From: Saccharopolyspora rectivirgula DSM 43747
GTDB lineage: Bacteria; Actinomycetota; Actinomycetes; Mycobacteriales; Pseudonocardiaceae
Length of the DNA: 64,000 nucleotides
Direction of reading: 5' to 3'
Assembly: GCF_000497205.1 (NCBI RefSeq)
Contig: NZ_AYJW01000007.1
Span: forward strand, 1 to 64,000
Shown here: one piece after another, positions 24,897 through 34,383 of the stretch
Layout of the letters: each line of letters opens with the position of its first letter
Numbering within the stretch: position 1 is the first letter of the stretch
Program-made: the position numbers and the translations under genes
The notes under the pieces: model-generated
Database searches by the model: none
What the model was told of the DNA's origin: nothing
What the model saw: only the letters and a program-made list of their open reading frames with translations

Positions 24897-26879
24897 TCAG
24901 TCGTCCGAGCTGCTCTTCATGCCCTTCGAGATCAGGTCCATCACCGAGGAGTCGGCGAGCGTGGTGACGTCACCGATCTCCCGGTTCTCCGCGACGTCCC
25001 GCAGCAGGCGCCGCATGATCTTGCCGGAGCGGGTCTTGGGCAGCTCCGGAACGACCATGATCTGCCGCGGCTTGGCGATCGGGCCGATCTCCTTGGAGAC
25101 GTGCTCGCGCAGCTCCTTCAGCGCCGCTTCGCCGCTGGCCTCGTCGTCCACCCCGCCGCGCAGGATGACGAACGCGACGATGCCCTGGCCGGTCGTCGGG
25201 TCGCTGGCGCCGACCACCGCCGCCTCGGCCACGTTCGGGTGCGACACCAGGGCCGACTCCACCTCGGTGGTGGAGATGCGGTGCCCGGAGACGTTCATGA
25301 CGTCGTCCACCCGGCCGAGCAGCCAGATGTCGCCGTCGTCGTCGTACTTGGCGCCGTCACCGGCGAAGTAGAAGCCCTGCTCGGCGAACCGCGACCAGTA
25401 GGTGTCCTTGTAGCGCTGCTCGTCGCCCCAGACACCGCGGAGCATCGACGGCCACGGCTCGTTCAGCACCAGGTAGCCGCCGCCACCGTTCGGGACTTCC
25501 TGGCCCTGCTCGTCCACCACCTTCGCCGAGATGCCGGGCAGCGGGCGCTGCGCCGACCCCGGCTTGGCGGAAGTGACGCCCGGCAGCGGCGAGATCATGA
25601 TCGCGCCGGTCTCGGTCTGCCACCAGGTGTCCACGACGGGGGTGCGGCCGCCACCGATGTGCTCGCGGTACCAGACCCACGCCTCCGGGTTGATCGGCTC
25701 ACCCACCGAGCCCAGCACCCGCAGCGAGGACAGGTCGTACTTGGCGGGCACGTCCGCGCCCCACTTCATGAAGGTGCGGATCAAGGTCGGAGCCGTGTAG
25801 TACACGCTCACGCCGTACTTCTGCACGATCTCCCAGTGCCGCCCCTCGTGGGGGGTGTTCGGCGTGCCCTCGTAGATGACTTGGGTGGCGCCGTTGGCCA
25901 GCGGGCCGTAGACGATGTAGGTGTGGCCGGTGATCCAGCCGATGTCCGCGGTGCACCAGTAGACGTCCGACTCCGGCTTGATGTCGAAGACGTTGTAGTG
26001 CGTGTAGGCGGCCTGGGTCAGGTAACCACCGGAGGTGTGCAGGATGCCCTTCGGCTTCCCGGTGGTGCCGGAGGTGTAGAGGATGAACAGCGGGTGCTCG
26101 GAGTCGAAGGCCTCCGGGGTGTGCTGGTCGGACTGGTTGGAGACGACGTCGTCCCACCACTTGTCGCGGCCGTCGGTCCAGTCCACGTCGATGTTGGTGC
26201 GCTTGACCACCAGCACGTGCTCCACGCTCGGCGCTTCGCGGAGCGCTTCGTCCACGTTGGCCTTCAGCGGCAGGGGCTTGCCGCGCCGGTACTGGCCGTC
26301 GCTGGTGATGACCACTTTGGCTTCGGCGTCGTTGACGCGGGACCGCAGCGCCTCGGCGGAGAAGCCACCGAACACCACGCTGTGCATGGCACCCAGCCGG
26401 GCGCACGCCAGCATCGAGAAGACGGCCTCCGGAATCATCGGGAGGTAGATGGCGACCCGGTCGCCGGCGCCGACGCCGAGGGAGGCCAGGGCGTTGGCGG
26501 TCTTGCTGACCTCGCGCTGCAGGTCGGCGTACGTGATGACCCGGGTGTCGCCGGGCTCCCCTTCCCAGTAGATGGCGACCCGATCACCGTTGCCGGCTTC
26601 GACGTGGCGGTCGGCGCAGTTGTAGGCGACGTTCAGCTTGCCGCCGACGAACCACTTCGCGAACGGTGCGTTGGACCAGTCCAGCACCTGGCTCCACTTG
26701 GTGCCCCAGTGCAGCCGTTCCGCTTGCTTGGCCCAGAACTCCTCCCGGTTGGCGCTGGCCTCGTCGTAGAGCGACGGTTTGGCGTTGGCCTGCGCCGCGA
26801 AGTCCTCAGAGGGCGGAAACGTCCTGCTTTCGTTGAGCAGGTTGGACAGTGCGCTGTGCTGTCCTTCGGGCTGGCTCAT
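24897..26879 (-). CDS. acs: acetyl-CoA synthetase
   Basis: 660 residues, full length for the AMP-forming enzyme. The AMP-binding motifs are [14 protein letters not shown] (P-loop), WWQTETGAI (motif A5), [16 protein letters not shown] (hinge and CoA-side loop) and the C-terminal [11 protein letters not shown], whose Lys is the usual acetylation site. It activates acetate in the cytoplasm. Orthologue of Rv3667. It has its own terminator; the upstream region toward the Fic-like gene contains a CRP-like half palindrome, fitting the known cAMP control of acs in other bacteria. Confidence 0.97.
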   Translation of the reverse strand: MSQPEGQHSALSNLLNESRTFPPSEDFAAQANAKPSLYDEASANREEFWAKQAERLHWGTKWSQVLDWSNAPFAKWFVGGKLNVAYNCADRHVEAGNGDRVAIYWEGEPGDTRVITYADLQREVSKTANALASLGVGAGDRVAIYLPMIPEAVFSMLACARLGAMHSVVFGGFSAEALRSRVNDAEAKVVITSDGQYRRGKPLPLKANVDEALREAPSVEHVLVVKRTNIDVDWTDGRDKWWDDVVSNQSDQHTPEAFDSEHPLFILYTSGTTGKPKGILHTSGGYLTQAAYTHYNVFDIKPESDVYWCTADIGWITGHTYIVYGPLANGATQVIYEGTPNTPHEGRHWEIVQKYGVSVYYTAPTLIRTFMKWGADVPAKYDLSSLRVLGSVGEPINPEAWVWYREHIGGGRTPVVDTWWQTETGAIMISPLPGVTSAKPGSAQRPLPGISAKVVDEQGQEVPNGGGGYLVLNEPWPSMLRGVWGDEQRYKDTYWSRFAEQGFYFAGDGAKYDDDGDIWLLGRVDDVMNVSGHRISTTEVESALVSHPNVAEAAVVGASDPTTGQGIVAFVILRGGVDDEASGEAALKELREHVSKEIGPIAKPRQIMVVPELPKTRSGKIMRRLLRDVAENREIGDVTTLADSSVMDLISKGMKSSSDD

Positions 26880-27033
26880 TCCGGAGAACCTCCCTGGCTG
26901 ATGGGACGCCTGTTGCTATGCGAACCGTAATGCGATCTGGGCCACGGCAACAGTGCTTCCATCCGTTGGTCCATACCAATTTGGAAATGCGTTCTGCGAT
27001 TGACCTGCTGCACAGTGGAATTGCGCCGTGGGG

Positions 27034-27049
27034 TGTGGCGCAAGTCGCA
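27034..27049. promoter_or_regulatory. candidate CRP site between acs and the Fic-like gene
   Basis: TGTGG-CGCAAG-TCGCA matches 8 of 10 specified bases of TGTGA-N6-TCACA. It lies in the 217-base divergent region, 155 bases before acs and 48 bases before the Fic-like gene. Confidence 0.3.
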
Positions 27050-27096
27050 GTACACGCCTACAGGTGTGGATGCACCGGACGGTAGCGTCGGCTGTC

Positions 27097-27840
27097 GTGA
27101 GTGACAAGCCATCACTGGCGCCATTGCTGGAGCTCGACGGGGTCGAGGAAGCAGTGGCCGCAGCCAGGTCGGCCATCGACGAGGTCCACTGGCACCCGGC
27201 GAACCGGCGGGGTTGGCCGACCACCGCAGCCGAGGCGTCGGTGCGCGCCGCCCGCGCGTCCGCTGCCATCGCCGGGGGCTCCGCCGAGATCCCCGAGTCC
27301 GGGGAGGTCACCGATCCGCTGCTGGCCGGATCGCTTCGGGTGGCGGAGAAGCTGGGCGGAATGCTGTCCACGTGGCAGCGGGCGCCGCGGCAGGCCTTGG
27401 CCAAGATGCACATGCTCGCGGCGGTCGACCTGGTCTCCGACCCGGAGCAGCTCGGCCGCCCCCGGACGGCCCCGGCGGTCGCGGAACGACTGGACCTGCT
27501 CGCCGAAGTGGTGACCAATTCTTCCGAGGTGCCCGGGCCGGTGGTGGCCGCGGTGGTGCACGGGGAACTGCTCGCGCTGGAGCCCTTCGGCACCGCGGAC
27601 GGCATCATCGCCCGCGCCGCGGCCAGGTTGACGATCATCGGCAGCGGGCTCGACCCGAAGGGACTGGTGGTTCCGGAGGTCGCGTACTTCCGGCGGCAGG
27701 CCGAGTACGTCGAGAAGGCCGCGGGATACGCCAGTGGTGATCCGGCCCGGTTGGCCGAGTGGATCGTCTACTGCTGCCGGTCGCTGGAGGCGGGGGCCCG
27801 GGAGGCCAAGTCCATCGCTGACGCCGCGCAGGCCGGCTGA
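27097..27840 (+). CDS. degenerate Fic-domain-like protein
   Basis: 247 residues from GTG at 27097; TAGCGT ending 8 bases upstream suggests a leaderless mRNA. The fold pattern of Fic AMP-transferases is recognisable: AAVVHGELLALEPFGTADG followed by IIARAAARLTIIGSGLDP aligns to the family's HxFxDGNGRxxR helix-turn-helix core. The catalytic His is Glu, the anion-hole Gly-Asn-Gly is Ala-Asp-Gly and the following Arg is Ile. An upstream ARASAAIAGG segment resembles the inhibitory SxxIEG helix but with the inhibitory Glu as Ala. It therefore probably lacks AMPylation activity. Similar proteins exist across actinobacteria; their role is unknown. Confidence 0.7.
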   Translation: MSDKPSLAPLLELDGVEEAVAAARSAIDEVHWHPANRRGWPTTAAEASVRAARASAAIAGGSAEIPESGEVTDPLLAGSLRVAEKLGGMLSTWQRAPRQALAKMHMLAAVDLVSDPEQLGRPRTAPAVAERLDLLAEVVTNSSEVPGPVVAAVVHGELLALEPFGTADGIIARAAARLTIIGSGLDPKGLVVPEVAYFRRQAEYVEKAAGYASGDPARLAEWIVYCCRSLEAGAREAKSIADAAQAG

Positions 27841-27866
27841 GTTCGATTCGCAGGTGGGGAAGAACG

Positions 27867-28802
27867 GTGACCAAGAAGGTTCTCATCGACTGCGATCCCG
27901 GTGTGGACGACGCGCTGGCGCTGGCCGTGGCGCACGGCAGCCCGGCCCTGGAGGTCGTCGGGATCACCACGGTGGCCGGCAACGTGGGCATCGAGCGGAC
28001 CACCGAGAACGCGCTGTGCCTGACCGAGCTCTACGGCATGGACGTCCCGGTGGCGCGCGGCGCCAGCCGCCCGCTGCTGCGCGAACCCCGCGCGGCCCGG
28101 CACGTGCACGGCGAGTCCGGGTTGGGCAACGTGGTGCTGCCACCGGCGACCCGCGAACCGTCCGGTGCGCACGCCGTGGACTTCATCGTCGACTCGCTGG
28201 CGGCCGCGCCCGGTGAGATCAGCCTGGTGGCGGTCGGCCCGCTGACGAACATCGCGTTGGCACTGCGGAAAGAACCGCGCATCGCCGAGTGGGCGCGGGA
28301 ATTCGTCATCATGGGCGGGTCCTACACCCGGGGGAACGTGACCCCGGCGGCGGAGTTCAACGTGCTGGCGGACCCGGAGGCGGCCGCCGCGGTGTTCGCC
28401 GCGCCCTGGCAGACCGTGATGATCGGTTTGGACCTCACCCTGCAGGCCCGGGTGACCGGTCAGGTGCAGGAGCGGTTCAGCGAGTTCACCCGGCTCGACA
28501 GCAAGCTGCTCACCCCGGCGCTCGACCACTACGGGCGGCACCACCAGTACCGGGAGAAGGGGCCGGCCATCCACGACGCCTGCGCGATCGCGTTCGCCGC
28601 GGACCCCGGCCTGTTCAGCCTCGTCTCCGCCCGGGTGGACGTGGAGACCCAGGGGCGCTTCACCAGCGGCATGACCGTCACCGACTTCACCGCGCCCGGT
28701 GAGGAGCACAACGCGCTCGTCGCCCAGCACCTGGACGTGGACAGCTTCTGGGACCTGGTCGTGGACGCGTTCCGCCGGGTGGAGGAGAACCTCCCGGAGT
28801 AG
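27867..28802 (+). CDS. inosine/uridine-preferring nucleoside hydrolase
   Basis: 311 residues from GTG at 27867. The calcium-binding signature DCDPGVDDALAL is at residues 8-19, and VAVGPLTNIALAL, IMGGSYTRGN and the C-terminal HDACAIAF complete the active-site set. It cleaves ribonucleosides to base plus ribose for salvage. The gene starts 26 bases after the Fic-like stop and may be cotranscribed. Substrate preference cannot be read reliably. Confidence 0.95.
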   Translation: MTKKVLIDCDPGVDDALALAVAHGSPALEVVGITTVAGNVGIERTTENALCLTELYGMDVPVARGASRPLLREPRAARHVHGESGLGNVVLPPATREPSGAHAVDFIVDSLAAAPGEISLVAVGPLTNIALALRKEPRIAEWAREFVIMGGSYTRGNVTPAAEFNVLADPEAAAAVFAAPWQTVMIGLDLTLQARVTGQVQERFSEFTRLDSKLLTPALDHYGRHHQYREKGPAIHDACAIAFAADPGLFSLVSARVDVETQGRFTSGMTVTDFTAPGEEHNALVAQHLDVDSFWDLVVDAFRRVEENLPE

Positions 28803-28826
28803 TCCACCCGGGAAGGACGGGGTGCG

Positions 28827-29189
28827 GTGTCCCGCGCCGGCCGCCGACCGGTGGCGGCGCGGGATTGCGGTGCCCCCTGGTGCGGGAACGCCGGTCCCAT
28901 GTCGCGACAGCTCCCGGCCGCGGTCGGCTCCAGCGAGTGGACCGACGAGGAAGGCGTGCGGCTGCCCGGCGGGGACGTGCACGCCTGGCAGCCCGGAACC
29001 AACCAGACGCTGTGCGGCGTTCCGCTGCGCCGCGCCGGCTTGAGCAAGTTCCCGCACGTGCTGTGGGTCGACGTGCTGTGGTTCGCGGGCACGGCGCCGC
29101 GACCGGTGGCCGTCTGCCGCCGCTGCACCGCGGCCGCCGGTGGTCGCAGCGGGAAGCGCCGCCGGAAGCGCCGTGGTCCGCGGCCGTAG
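28827..29189 (+). CDS. small protein of unknown function with paired Cys residues
   Basis: 120 residues from GTG at 28827, chosen because GGAAGGA lies about 9 bases upstream; ATG at 28899 is an alternative. The conserved-looking core is HAWQPGTNQTLCGVPLRRAGL, then FPHVLWVDV and VCRRCTAA, ending in a basic tail (SGKRRRKRRG). The C and CxxC could bind zinc. This layout recurs in short actinobacterial proteins with no assigned function, from memory of the pattern only. It lies just after the nucleoside hydrolase gene. Confidence 0.6.
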   Translation: MSRAGRRPVAARDCGAPWCGNAGPMSRQLPAAVGSSEWTDEEGVRLPGGDVHAWQPGTNQTLCGVPLRRAGLSKFPHVLWVDVLWFAGTAPRPVAVCRRCTAAAGGRSGKRRRKRRGPRP

Positions 29190-29201
29190 CGGCGCCGGCC
29201 C

Positions 29202-30113
29202 TCAGGCCCCCACCAGGTCCAGCGCCTGCCGGACGTGCCCGTCGGTCTCGCGCAGCGCCGCGGCGGCCCGCTCGGTGTCCACTCCGGACAAGAGGTGCAC
29301 CAGGGCCACCTTCAGGTCGCCACCGGCCGAGTTCAGCGCCGCCGCGCACTCCTCGTCGCCGGCGCCGGTCGCTTCCTGCAGGATGCTGAGCGTGCGTCCG
29401 CGCAACTTCGCGTTGGTGGCCAGCATGCTCACCATCAGGTTCGAGTAGGTGCGGCCCAACCGGATCATCACCGCGGTAGAGAAGGAGTTCAGCACCAGCT
29501 TCTGGGCGGTGCCGGCTTTCATCCGGGTGGAGCCCGCGATCGGTTCCGGACCGGTGTCCACGGCGATCACGATGTCCGCCGGCACGTCACCGGGATCCGG
29601 GTTGGAGGTCAGCAGCGCCGTGCGCGCGCCGAGCTGCTTGGCCTCCCGCAGCGCGGCGAGCACGAACGGGGTGCGGCCGGAGGCGGCCAAGCCCATGACG
29701 AAATCGGCGCTGCTCGCGTGCCGGCGGATCACCGCGGCCCCGGAGTCGGTGTCGTCCTCGGCGTTCTCCACCGCGCGCACGAAGGCTTCCTCCCCGCCCG
29801 CCTGGTGGGCCACGAACCAGTCCGGGGGAGCGTTGAACGTGGGGACCAGTTCGGCGGCGTCCAGCACCGCGAGCCGACCGGACGTGCCGGCCCCCACGTA
29901 GTGCACGCGGCCGCCCGCGCGCAGGGTGTCCACCGCCAGGTCCACCGCTTGCGCCACTTCCGGCAGCGCTCGGCTCACCGCCTCGGGGACGGTGCGGTCC
30001 TCCGCGTTGAGCACGCGCAGCACGTCCAGGGTCGGGAGCAGGTCGATGTCCTTGGTCCGCGGGTTGCTCCGCTCGGTGGGGGCTTCCACGCGGACTGCGC
30101 GGTCCTGGGTCAC
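29202..30113 (-). CDS. murQ: N-acetylmuramic acid 6-phosphate etherase
   Basis: 303 residues with a SIS fold: VHYVGAGTSGRLAVLDAAE (phosphosugar site), AENAEDDTDSG region with the catalytic acidic residue, and PEPIAGSTRMKAGTAQKLVLN, the hallmark of MurQ. It cleaves the lactyl ether of MurNAc-6-phosphate to give GlcNAc-6-phosphate and lactate in peptidoglycan recycling. The GTG start overlaps the stop of the RpiR regulator gene by 4 bases. The NagZ/NamZ genes lie 1.3 kb upstream on the same strand. No MurNAc kinase or PTS gene is visible. Confidence 0.96.
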   Translation of the reverse strand: MTQDRAVRVEAPTERSNPRTKDIDLLPTLDVLRVLNAEDRTVPEAVSRALPEVAQAVDLAVDTLRAGGRVHYVGAGTSGRLAVLDAAELVPTFNAPPDWFVAHQAGGEEAFVRAVENAEDDTDSGAAVIRRHASSADFVMGLAASGRTPFVLAALREAKQLGARTALLTSNPDPGDVPADIVIAVDTGPEPIAGSTRMKAGTAQKLVLNSFSTAVMIRLGRTYSNLMVSMLATNAKLRGRTLSILQEATGAGDEECAAALNSAGGDLKVALVHLLSGVDTERAAAALRETDGHVRQALDLVGA

Positions 30114-31033
30114 GAGAACTCCTTCTGCCGCCTGCGGTCCGGCCGGGTGCCAAGGCGATGACCTTCGACCGCTTCGTAGGTTGCTTCCAGTGCAGCCCGG
30201 GTTTTGTCCAGCTGTCGTTGCGCTACCCCGACGAACAGGCAGTCGATGACGGTCAGCTGACCGATGCGGCTGGCCATGGCCCCGGACCGGTAGGTCGTCT
30301 CCCGCACCGCGGTGGTCAGCACGTGGTCGGCGACCTCGGTGATGGGGGAGCGGGAGAAGTTCGTGATGGCCGCGGTGATCGCGCCGTGCCGGCTCGCTTC
30401 GCGTAATGCTTCGACGGTGTCGGTGGTCGCTCCGGAGTGCGAGACCGCGATCGCCACGTCGCCTTCCTGCAGCAGTGCGGCGGAGGTGAGCGCGGCGTGC
30501 GTGTCCGACCAGGCGAAGCAGGCCAGTCCGATGCGGTGCAGCTTCTGCTGCAGGTCCATGGCGACGAACGCGCTGGCGCCGACGCCGTAGACGTCCACCC
30601 GCCGGGCGCGCACGACGGCGTCCACCAGGCGGCCGAGCACCTCCGGGTCCAGCTGGCCCACGGTCTCCTCGGCCGCTTTGGCGTCGGTGTAGCCGATCTT
30701 CTCGATGATCTGGGCCATGCTGTCGTCGGGCGAGATGTCGCCCCCGAGCTGGCGTTCCCGGGTGGTGGTGCGGGCGGTGTCCGCGGCGAGCGCTATCCGC
30801 AGGTCCGGGTAGCCGTTGAAGCCGATCGCCTTGCAGAAGCGGGTGACGGTGGTCTCGCTGGTGCTGGCGGCTTCGGCGACCTCGGTGATGCTGCGCCGGG
30901 CGATGGAAGCCGGATCGGCGAGCACGATGCTGGCCACGCGCTGTTCAGCTCTGGCCAGTCCCGGCAGCAAGGAGCGGATCTTGACGAGCGGGCTGGTCTC
31001 GTCCGATTGCTGCGGGGTTCCTGGAGTGGCCAT
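30110..31033 (-). CDS. RpiR-family transcriptional regulator (MurR-like)
   Basis: 307 residues: an N-terminal RpiR helix-turn-helix (SITEVAEAASTSETTVTRFCKAIGFNGYPDL) and a C-terminal SIS sugar-phosphate sensor (VDVYGVGASAFVAMDL and IAVSHSGATTDTVEAL). Coupling to murQ by a 4-base overlap suggests it senses MurNAc-6-phosphate and controls the recycling genes as MurR does. Its own promoter should lie in 31034-31367. The short palindrome at 36205 before nagZ is a candidate target. Confidence 0.9.
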   Translation of the reverse strand: MATPGTPQQSDETSPLVKIRSLLPGLARAEQRVASIVLADPASIARRSITEVAEAASTSETTVTRFCKAIGFNGYPDLRIALAADTARTTTRERQLGGDISPDDSMAQIIEKIGYTDAKAAEETVGQLDPEVLGRLVDAVVRARRVDVYGVGASAFVAMDLQQKLHRIGLACFAWSDTHAALTSAALLQEGDVAIAVSHSGATTDTVEALREASRHGAITAAITNFSRSPITEVADHVLTTAVRETTYRSGAMASRIGQLTVIDCLFVGVAQRQLDKTRAALEATYEAVEGHRLGTRPDRRRQKEFS

Positions 31034-31367
31034 GTGGGAAACTTACTAACCATTCGTTACGGTGGTCAATCCGCATCATAGGGTTCATTCCGAATGACGG
31101 ACCAACCAGGTGATCGAGTTGCCTCTACTGCAGATTAGTCTTTCTTGGTGAGTCGCAGTTCACCTGAATAGGAGAAAGAAGGGCACTGTCGCTCATCCCG
31201 GTAGCTTCAGCGCACCCGACCGGGCGGCAGGAGGTCCACGCGTCGACCCGCCGCGGAGCGACGAACAGCGCCTGAACGCGGTCCGACCGAGGGAAGAAGC
31301 ACGCGACGACCGCCGAAGGGCCACCGGAACCCCGAAGCGCGCGCCGGACCGGACTCGCGGGGCCGGA
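31034..31367. other. intergenic region upstream of the RpiR regulator
   Basis: No gene is seen. It contains an imperfect nested inverted repeat near 31138-31178 (GGTGA/TCACC flanked by CTTTCTT and AGAAAG), which may be an operator or the end of the serine hydrolase transcript. No clear -35/-10 pair could be fixed. Confidence 0.35.
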
Positions 31368-33107
31368 TCACCGGGAAACGCTGACCCAGCCCTGGGGGAT
31401 CAACCGGTCCGATTCCCGCTCCCCGTCCAGCAGCACGCCCTGGCGATCCGCGACCAGGATGCCGTCGAGGTTCACCCCGCGCCCCGGGTTGCTCGCATCG
31501 GGCACGTAGTGCCAGCGCAGCTGGACCGGTTGTCCGGACTGGGCCGGCACCTCAGCGGACACCTCCCACCAACGCCGGTGCCCGGACGCGGCCAACTGCT
31601 CCACCGGCCCCTCCGGAGCCCCCGGGCCCGTGGCCCGCACCGGCACCGGTCGCCAATGCACCCCGTCCGTGCTGGCCTCCAGCAGCAGCGGAGCGGTGCC
31701 CTCCGCATCGGCCCAGGTGTCCACGAAAGCCGAGAAGGAGACCCGCACCGGGCCGCGCGCCGGCAGTGGCACGGTGCGCAGCACGGCCTCCTCGTCCTCG
31801 TCGGCGTACCACGAAGCCGAACCCCGCGCGGGGGAGACGGCCAGCGACTTCGCCAATCCCTGGGCCAGCTCCCGACGAGCCGCGTTGTTCGAACCCCACT
31901 CCCGCGACGGGTGCACCCGGTTGGTCAACAGCACCACCACCGAACGGGACATCGGGTCGATCACCAGGGAAGTCCCCGTGTAACCGGTGTGCCCGGCGGT
32001 GTGCGGGCTGCTCAACCCCGCCATGTACCAGCGCTGGTCCAGCTCGAAACCGAGCCCGTGCGCGTTGCCCGGGAACTCCTCGTTGAAGTTGGTGAGCATC
32101 AACCGGACGCTCTCCTCGGACAAGATCCGCTCCCCGCGGTAGGTGCCACCGTTGAGCAGCGTCTGCCCGAGCACCGCCAGATCCCGGGCCGTGGAGAACA
32201 CCCCCGCCTGGCCGGCCACGCCGCCGAGCGCCCAGGCGTTCTCGTCGTGCACCTCGCCCCGCACCATGCCGCGCGGCGGATCGACCTGGTACTCGGTCGC
32301 CGCGATCCGGTGCAGCTTCTCCCGCGGCGGGTTGTAGCCCGTGTCCTCCATCCCCAGCGGTTCGGTGATCCCCCGGGCCACCACCTCGTCCAGCGGCGCT
32401 CCCGCGACCCGCTCGACGAGCAAGCCGAGGGTGATCATGTTCGGGTCGGAGTAGTTGTAGTGGGTCCCCGGCGGGTTCTCCGGCGCCAGCTGCATGACGA
32501 ACGGGATGCGCTGCTCCTCCGGGATCTTCCACAGCTGCACCACGGCCGGGAGACCGGAGGTGTGGGTCAGCAGCTGCTCGACGGTGATCCGCTCCTTGCC
32601 GTTGTTGCCGAACTCGGGCAAGTACTCCGCCACCGGCGCGTCCAAGCGGATCTTGCCGGCTTCCACCTGCTGCAGCGCCGCGATCGAGGTGAACAGCTTG
32701 CTCACCGAGGCGACGTCGAAGATGGTGTCCGGCCGCATCGGTTCCCACTGCTCCCGGGGCAGCTCCCGACCCTGCCCGTCGACGTAGCGCACCTCGTAGC
32801 CGGTCGCTTCGTGGCGCACCACGACACCGTCGTGCGCCACCAGGCTCACCGCGCCCGCGTACATCGGGTGGTCCAGCTCCGGAGTGCGCTCCGTCCACGA
32901 CGCGATCTTCCGCAACGCCGCCTCGATCGGCGCGGGGTCCAGGCCGGCCTCCTCGGCAGAACCGAGCCGCAGCACGGTCCCGGGCGGGGCGAACCCCTCC
33001 TGCGGGCGGTCGAAGTGACCGTCGACGTGCTCCACCGGCTGGGCCGAAGCCGCCCCGGTGAGCACGGTCATCGACAGCAGGATCAGCGCCAGAACGGATC
33101 TGCCCAT
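31368..33107 (-). CDS. secreted serine hydrolase, beta-lactamase/AmiE-like, of the MurNAc recycling locus
   Basis: 579 residues with an N-terminal signal peptide ending near GAASAQ. The penicillin-binding fold shows SVSK (SxxK nucleophile), the YSD triad (THYNYSDPN) and GHTGYTG (KTG equivalent). After about residue 410 an extra beta-rich C-terminal domain (VRVSFSAFVDTWADAEG onward) is present that simple family members lack. Its place beside namZ and nagZ mirrors B. subtilis amiE (ybbE), an amidase that strips peptides from muropeptides; a role in that step is inferred. The gene follows namZ after 9 bases. Confidence 0.88.
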   Translation of the reverse strand: MGRSVLALILLSMTVLTGAASAQPVEHVDGHFDRPQEGFAPPGTVLRLGSAEEAGLDPAPIEAALRKIASWTERTPELDHPMYAGAVSLVAHDGVVVRHEATGYEVRYVDGQGRELPREQWEPMRPDTIFDVASVSKLFTSIAALQQVEAGKIRLDAPVAEYLPEFGNNGKERITVEQLLTHTSGLPAVVQLWKIPEEQRIPFVMQLAPENPPGTHYNYSDPNMITLGLLVERVAGAPLDEVVARGITEPLGMEDTGYNPPREKLHRIAATEYQVDPPRGMVRGEVHDENAWALGGVAGQAGVFSTARDLAVLGQTLLNGGTYRGERILSEESVRLMLTNFNEEFPGNAHGLGFELDQRWYMAGLSSPHTAGHTGYTGTSLVIDPMSRSVVVLLTNRVHPSREWGSNNAARRELAQGLAKSLAVSPARGSASWYADEDEEAVLRTVPLPARGPVRVSFSAFVDTWADAEGTAPLLLEASTDGVHWRPVPVRATGPGAPEGPVEQLAASGHRRWWEVSAEVPAQSGQPVQLRWHYVPDASNPGRGVNLDGILVADRQGVLLDGERESDRLIPQGWVSVSR

Positions 33108-33116
33108 GGGAACCTC

Positions 33117-34379
33117 TCAGCGGTAGAGCAGGTACGGCTCCCGCTGGCGGCGGAAACCGACGACGTCGTCGTGCCAGGAGTCGATGATCTCGTCGGCGCT
33201 GGCCCCGGCGTCGACCATCGTGCGCAGCCGATCCGACCCGGCGAGCTTGTCGATCATCATGTCCTCGCGCCAGCCGAAGACCCGCGGGTACAAGCGCCGC
33301 GCGGTGACGAGCATGTGCACCCCGACGCGGACCGGGTCGACCTCTCCGCTGCGGTGGATCTGCACCCCACCGCACGTGGTGTAGGCGTGCTTGGAGAACG
33401 TCGGCACGAAGTAGGTTTCCCGGAACCGCACGCCCAAATCGGCGGCGTTGAGCTCCTCGGCCCAGCGCCAGTCGATCCCCGGGGCGCCGATCGTTTCGAA
33501 CGGTCGGGTGGTGCCGCGGCCTTCGGAGAGCGTGGTGCCCTCGAACAACCCGGTTCCCGGGTACACCGCCGCCGTGTCCGGGGTCGGCATGTTCGGGCTC
33601 GGCGGGATCCACGGCAGCCCGGGCGCGGCGCTCCGGGAGCGCCACCCGCGCACCTCGACCACGTGCAGGTCGTCCAGCGGAGCCGGCAGGTACTCCCGGT
33701 CGAACATCCGGGCCAGCTCGCCGACGGTCATCCCGTGCTGCAGCACGATCGGCAGCACCCCCACGCCGGAGCTGAACCGCGGGTCCAGGCGAGGGCCGGC
33801 CACCCGGTCCCCGAGCGGGTTCGGCCGGTCCAGCACCACGAACCCGGCACCCGTCCGCTGGGCCGCCTGCATCGCCGTGTACATCGTCCAGATGTAGGTG
33901 TAGAACCGGGCGCCCACATCGGCGATGTCGAACACCACCTGCTCGACGCCGGCTTTGGCGAACATGCCGGCGAGCTTGTCGGCGTCGGCCCCGTAGGCGT
34001 CGTACACCGGGATGCCGGTCCGCGGGTCGCGGTAGTCGCCCTCCGAACCCCCCGCCTGCGAAGTGCCGCGGAAACCGTGCTCCGGGCCGAACACCGCGAC
34101 GACGTCCACGGCACCGGATTCGCGCATCGCGTCCACGACGTGGTCCAGCGAGCGCAGCACCCCGGTCGGGTTGGTCACCACGCCGATCCGGCGGCCCCGG
34201 ACGTCCTGCCAGTCGCGGGCGGCGAGCACGTCCGCTCCGGCCCGCACCCCGCCCGGCCCGTCCGGTTCGGGGGAGGCGCACGCGGTGTTGGCGGCCAATC
34301 CGACAGCGGTCGCGGAAGCCGCGCTGGCAGCCAGGAAACCGCGCCGGCTCAGCCGCGGAGCAGTCCTCTCCGACACCAC
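33117..34379 (-). CDS. namZ: exo-beta-N-acetylmuramidase NamZ (DUF1343), Tat-exported
   Basis: About 420 residues from GTG at 34379, 4 bases past the nagZ stop; a GTG at 34376 is equally possible, and a longer frame would overlap nagZ. A twin-arginine signal is clear: LSRRGFLAASAASATA. The DUF1343 family is evident from GVVTNPTGV, VFGPEHGFRG and FDIADVGARFYTYIWTM. NamZ (B. subtilis YbbC) removes MurNAc from the non-reducing end of peptidoglycan. The neighbours nagZ and the serine hydrolase complete a secreted recycling set. Confidence 0.92.
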   Translation of the reverse strand: MVSERTAPRLSRRGFLAASAASATAVGLAANTACASPEPDGPGGVRAGADVLAARDWQDVRGRRIGVVTNPTGVLRSLDHVVDAMRESGAVDVVAVFGPEHGFRGTSQAGGSEGDYRDPRTGIPVYDAYGADADKLAGMFAKAGVEQVVFDIADVGARFYTYIWTMYTAMQAAQRTGAGFVVLDRPNPLGDRVAGPRLDPRFSSGVGVLPIVLQHGMTVGELARMFDREYLPAPLDDLHVVEVRGWRSRSAAPGLPWIPPSPNMPTPDTAAVYPGTGLFEGTTLSEGRGTTRPFETIGAPGIDWRWAEELNAADLGVRFRETYFVPTFSKHAYTTCGGVQIHRSGEVDPVRVGVHMLVTARRLYPRVFGWREDMMIDKLAGSDRLRTMVDAGASADEIIDSWHDDVVGFRRQREPYLLYR

Positions 34380-34383
34380 TCGA

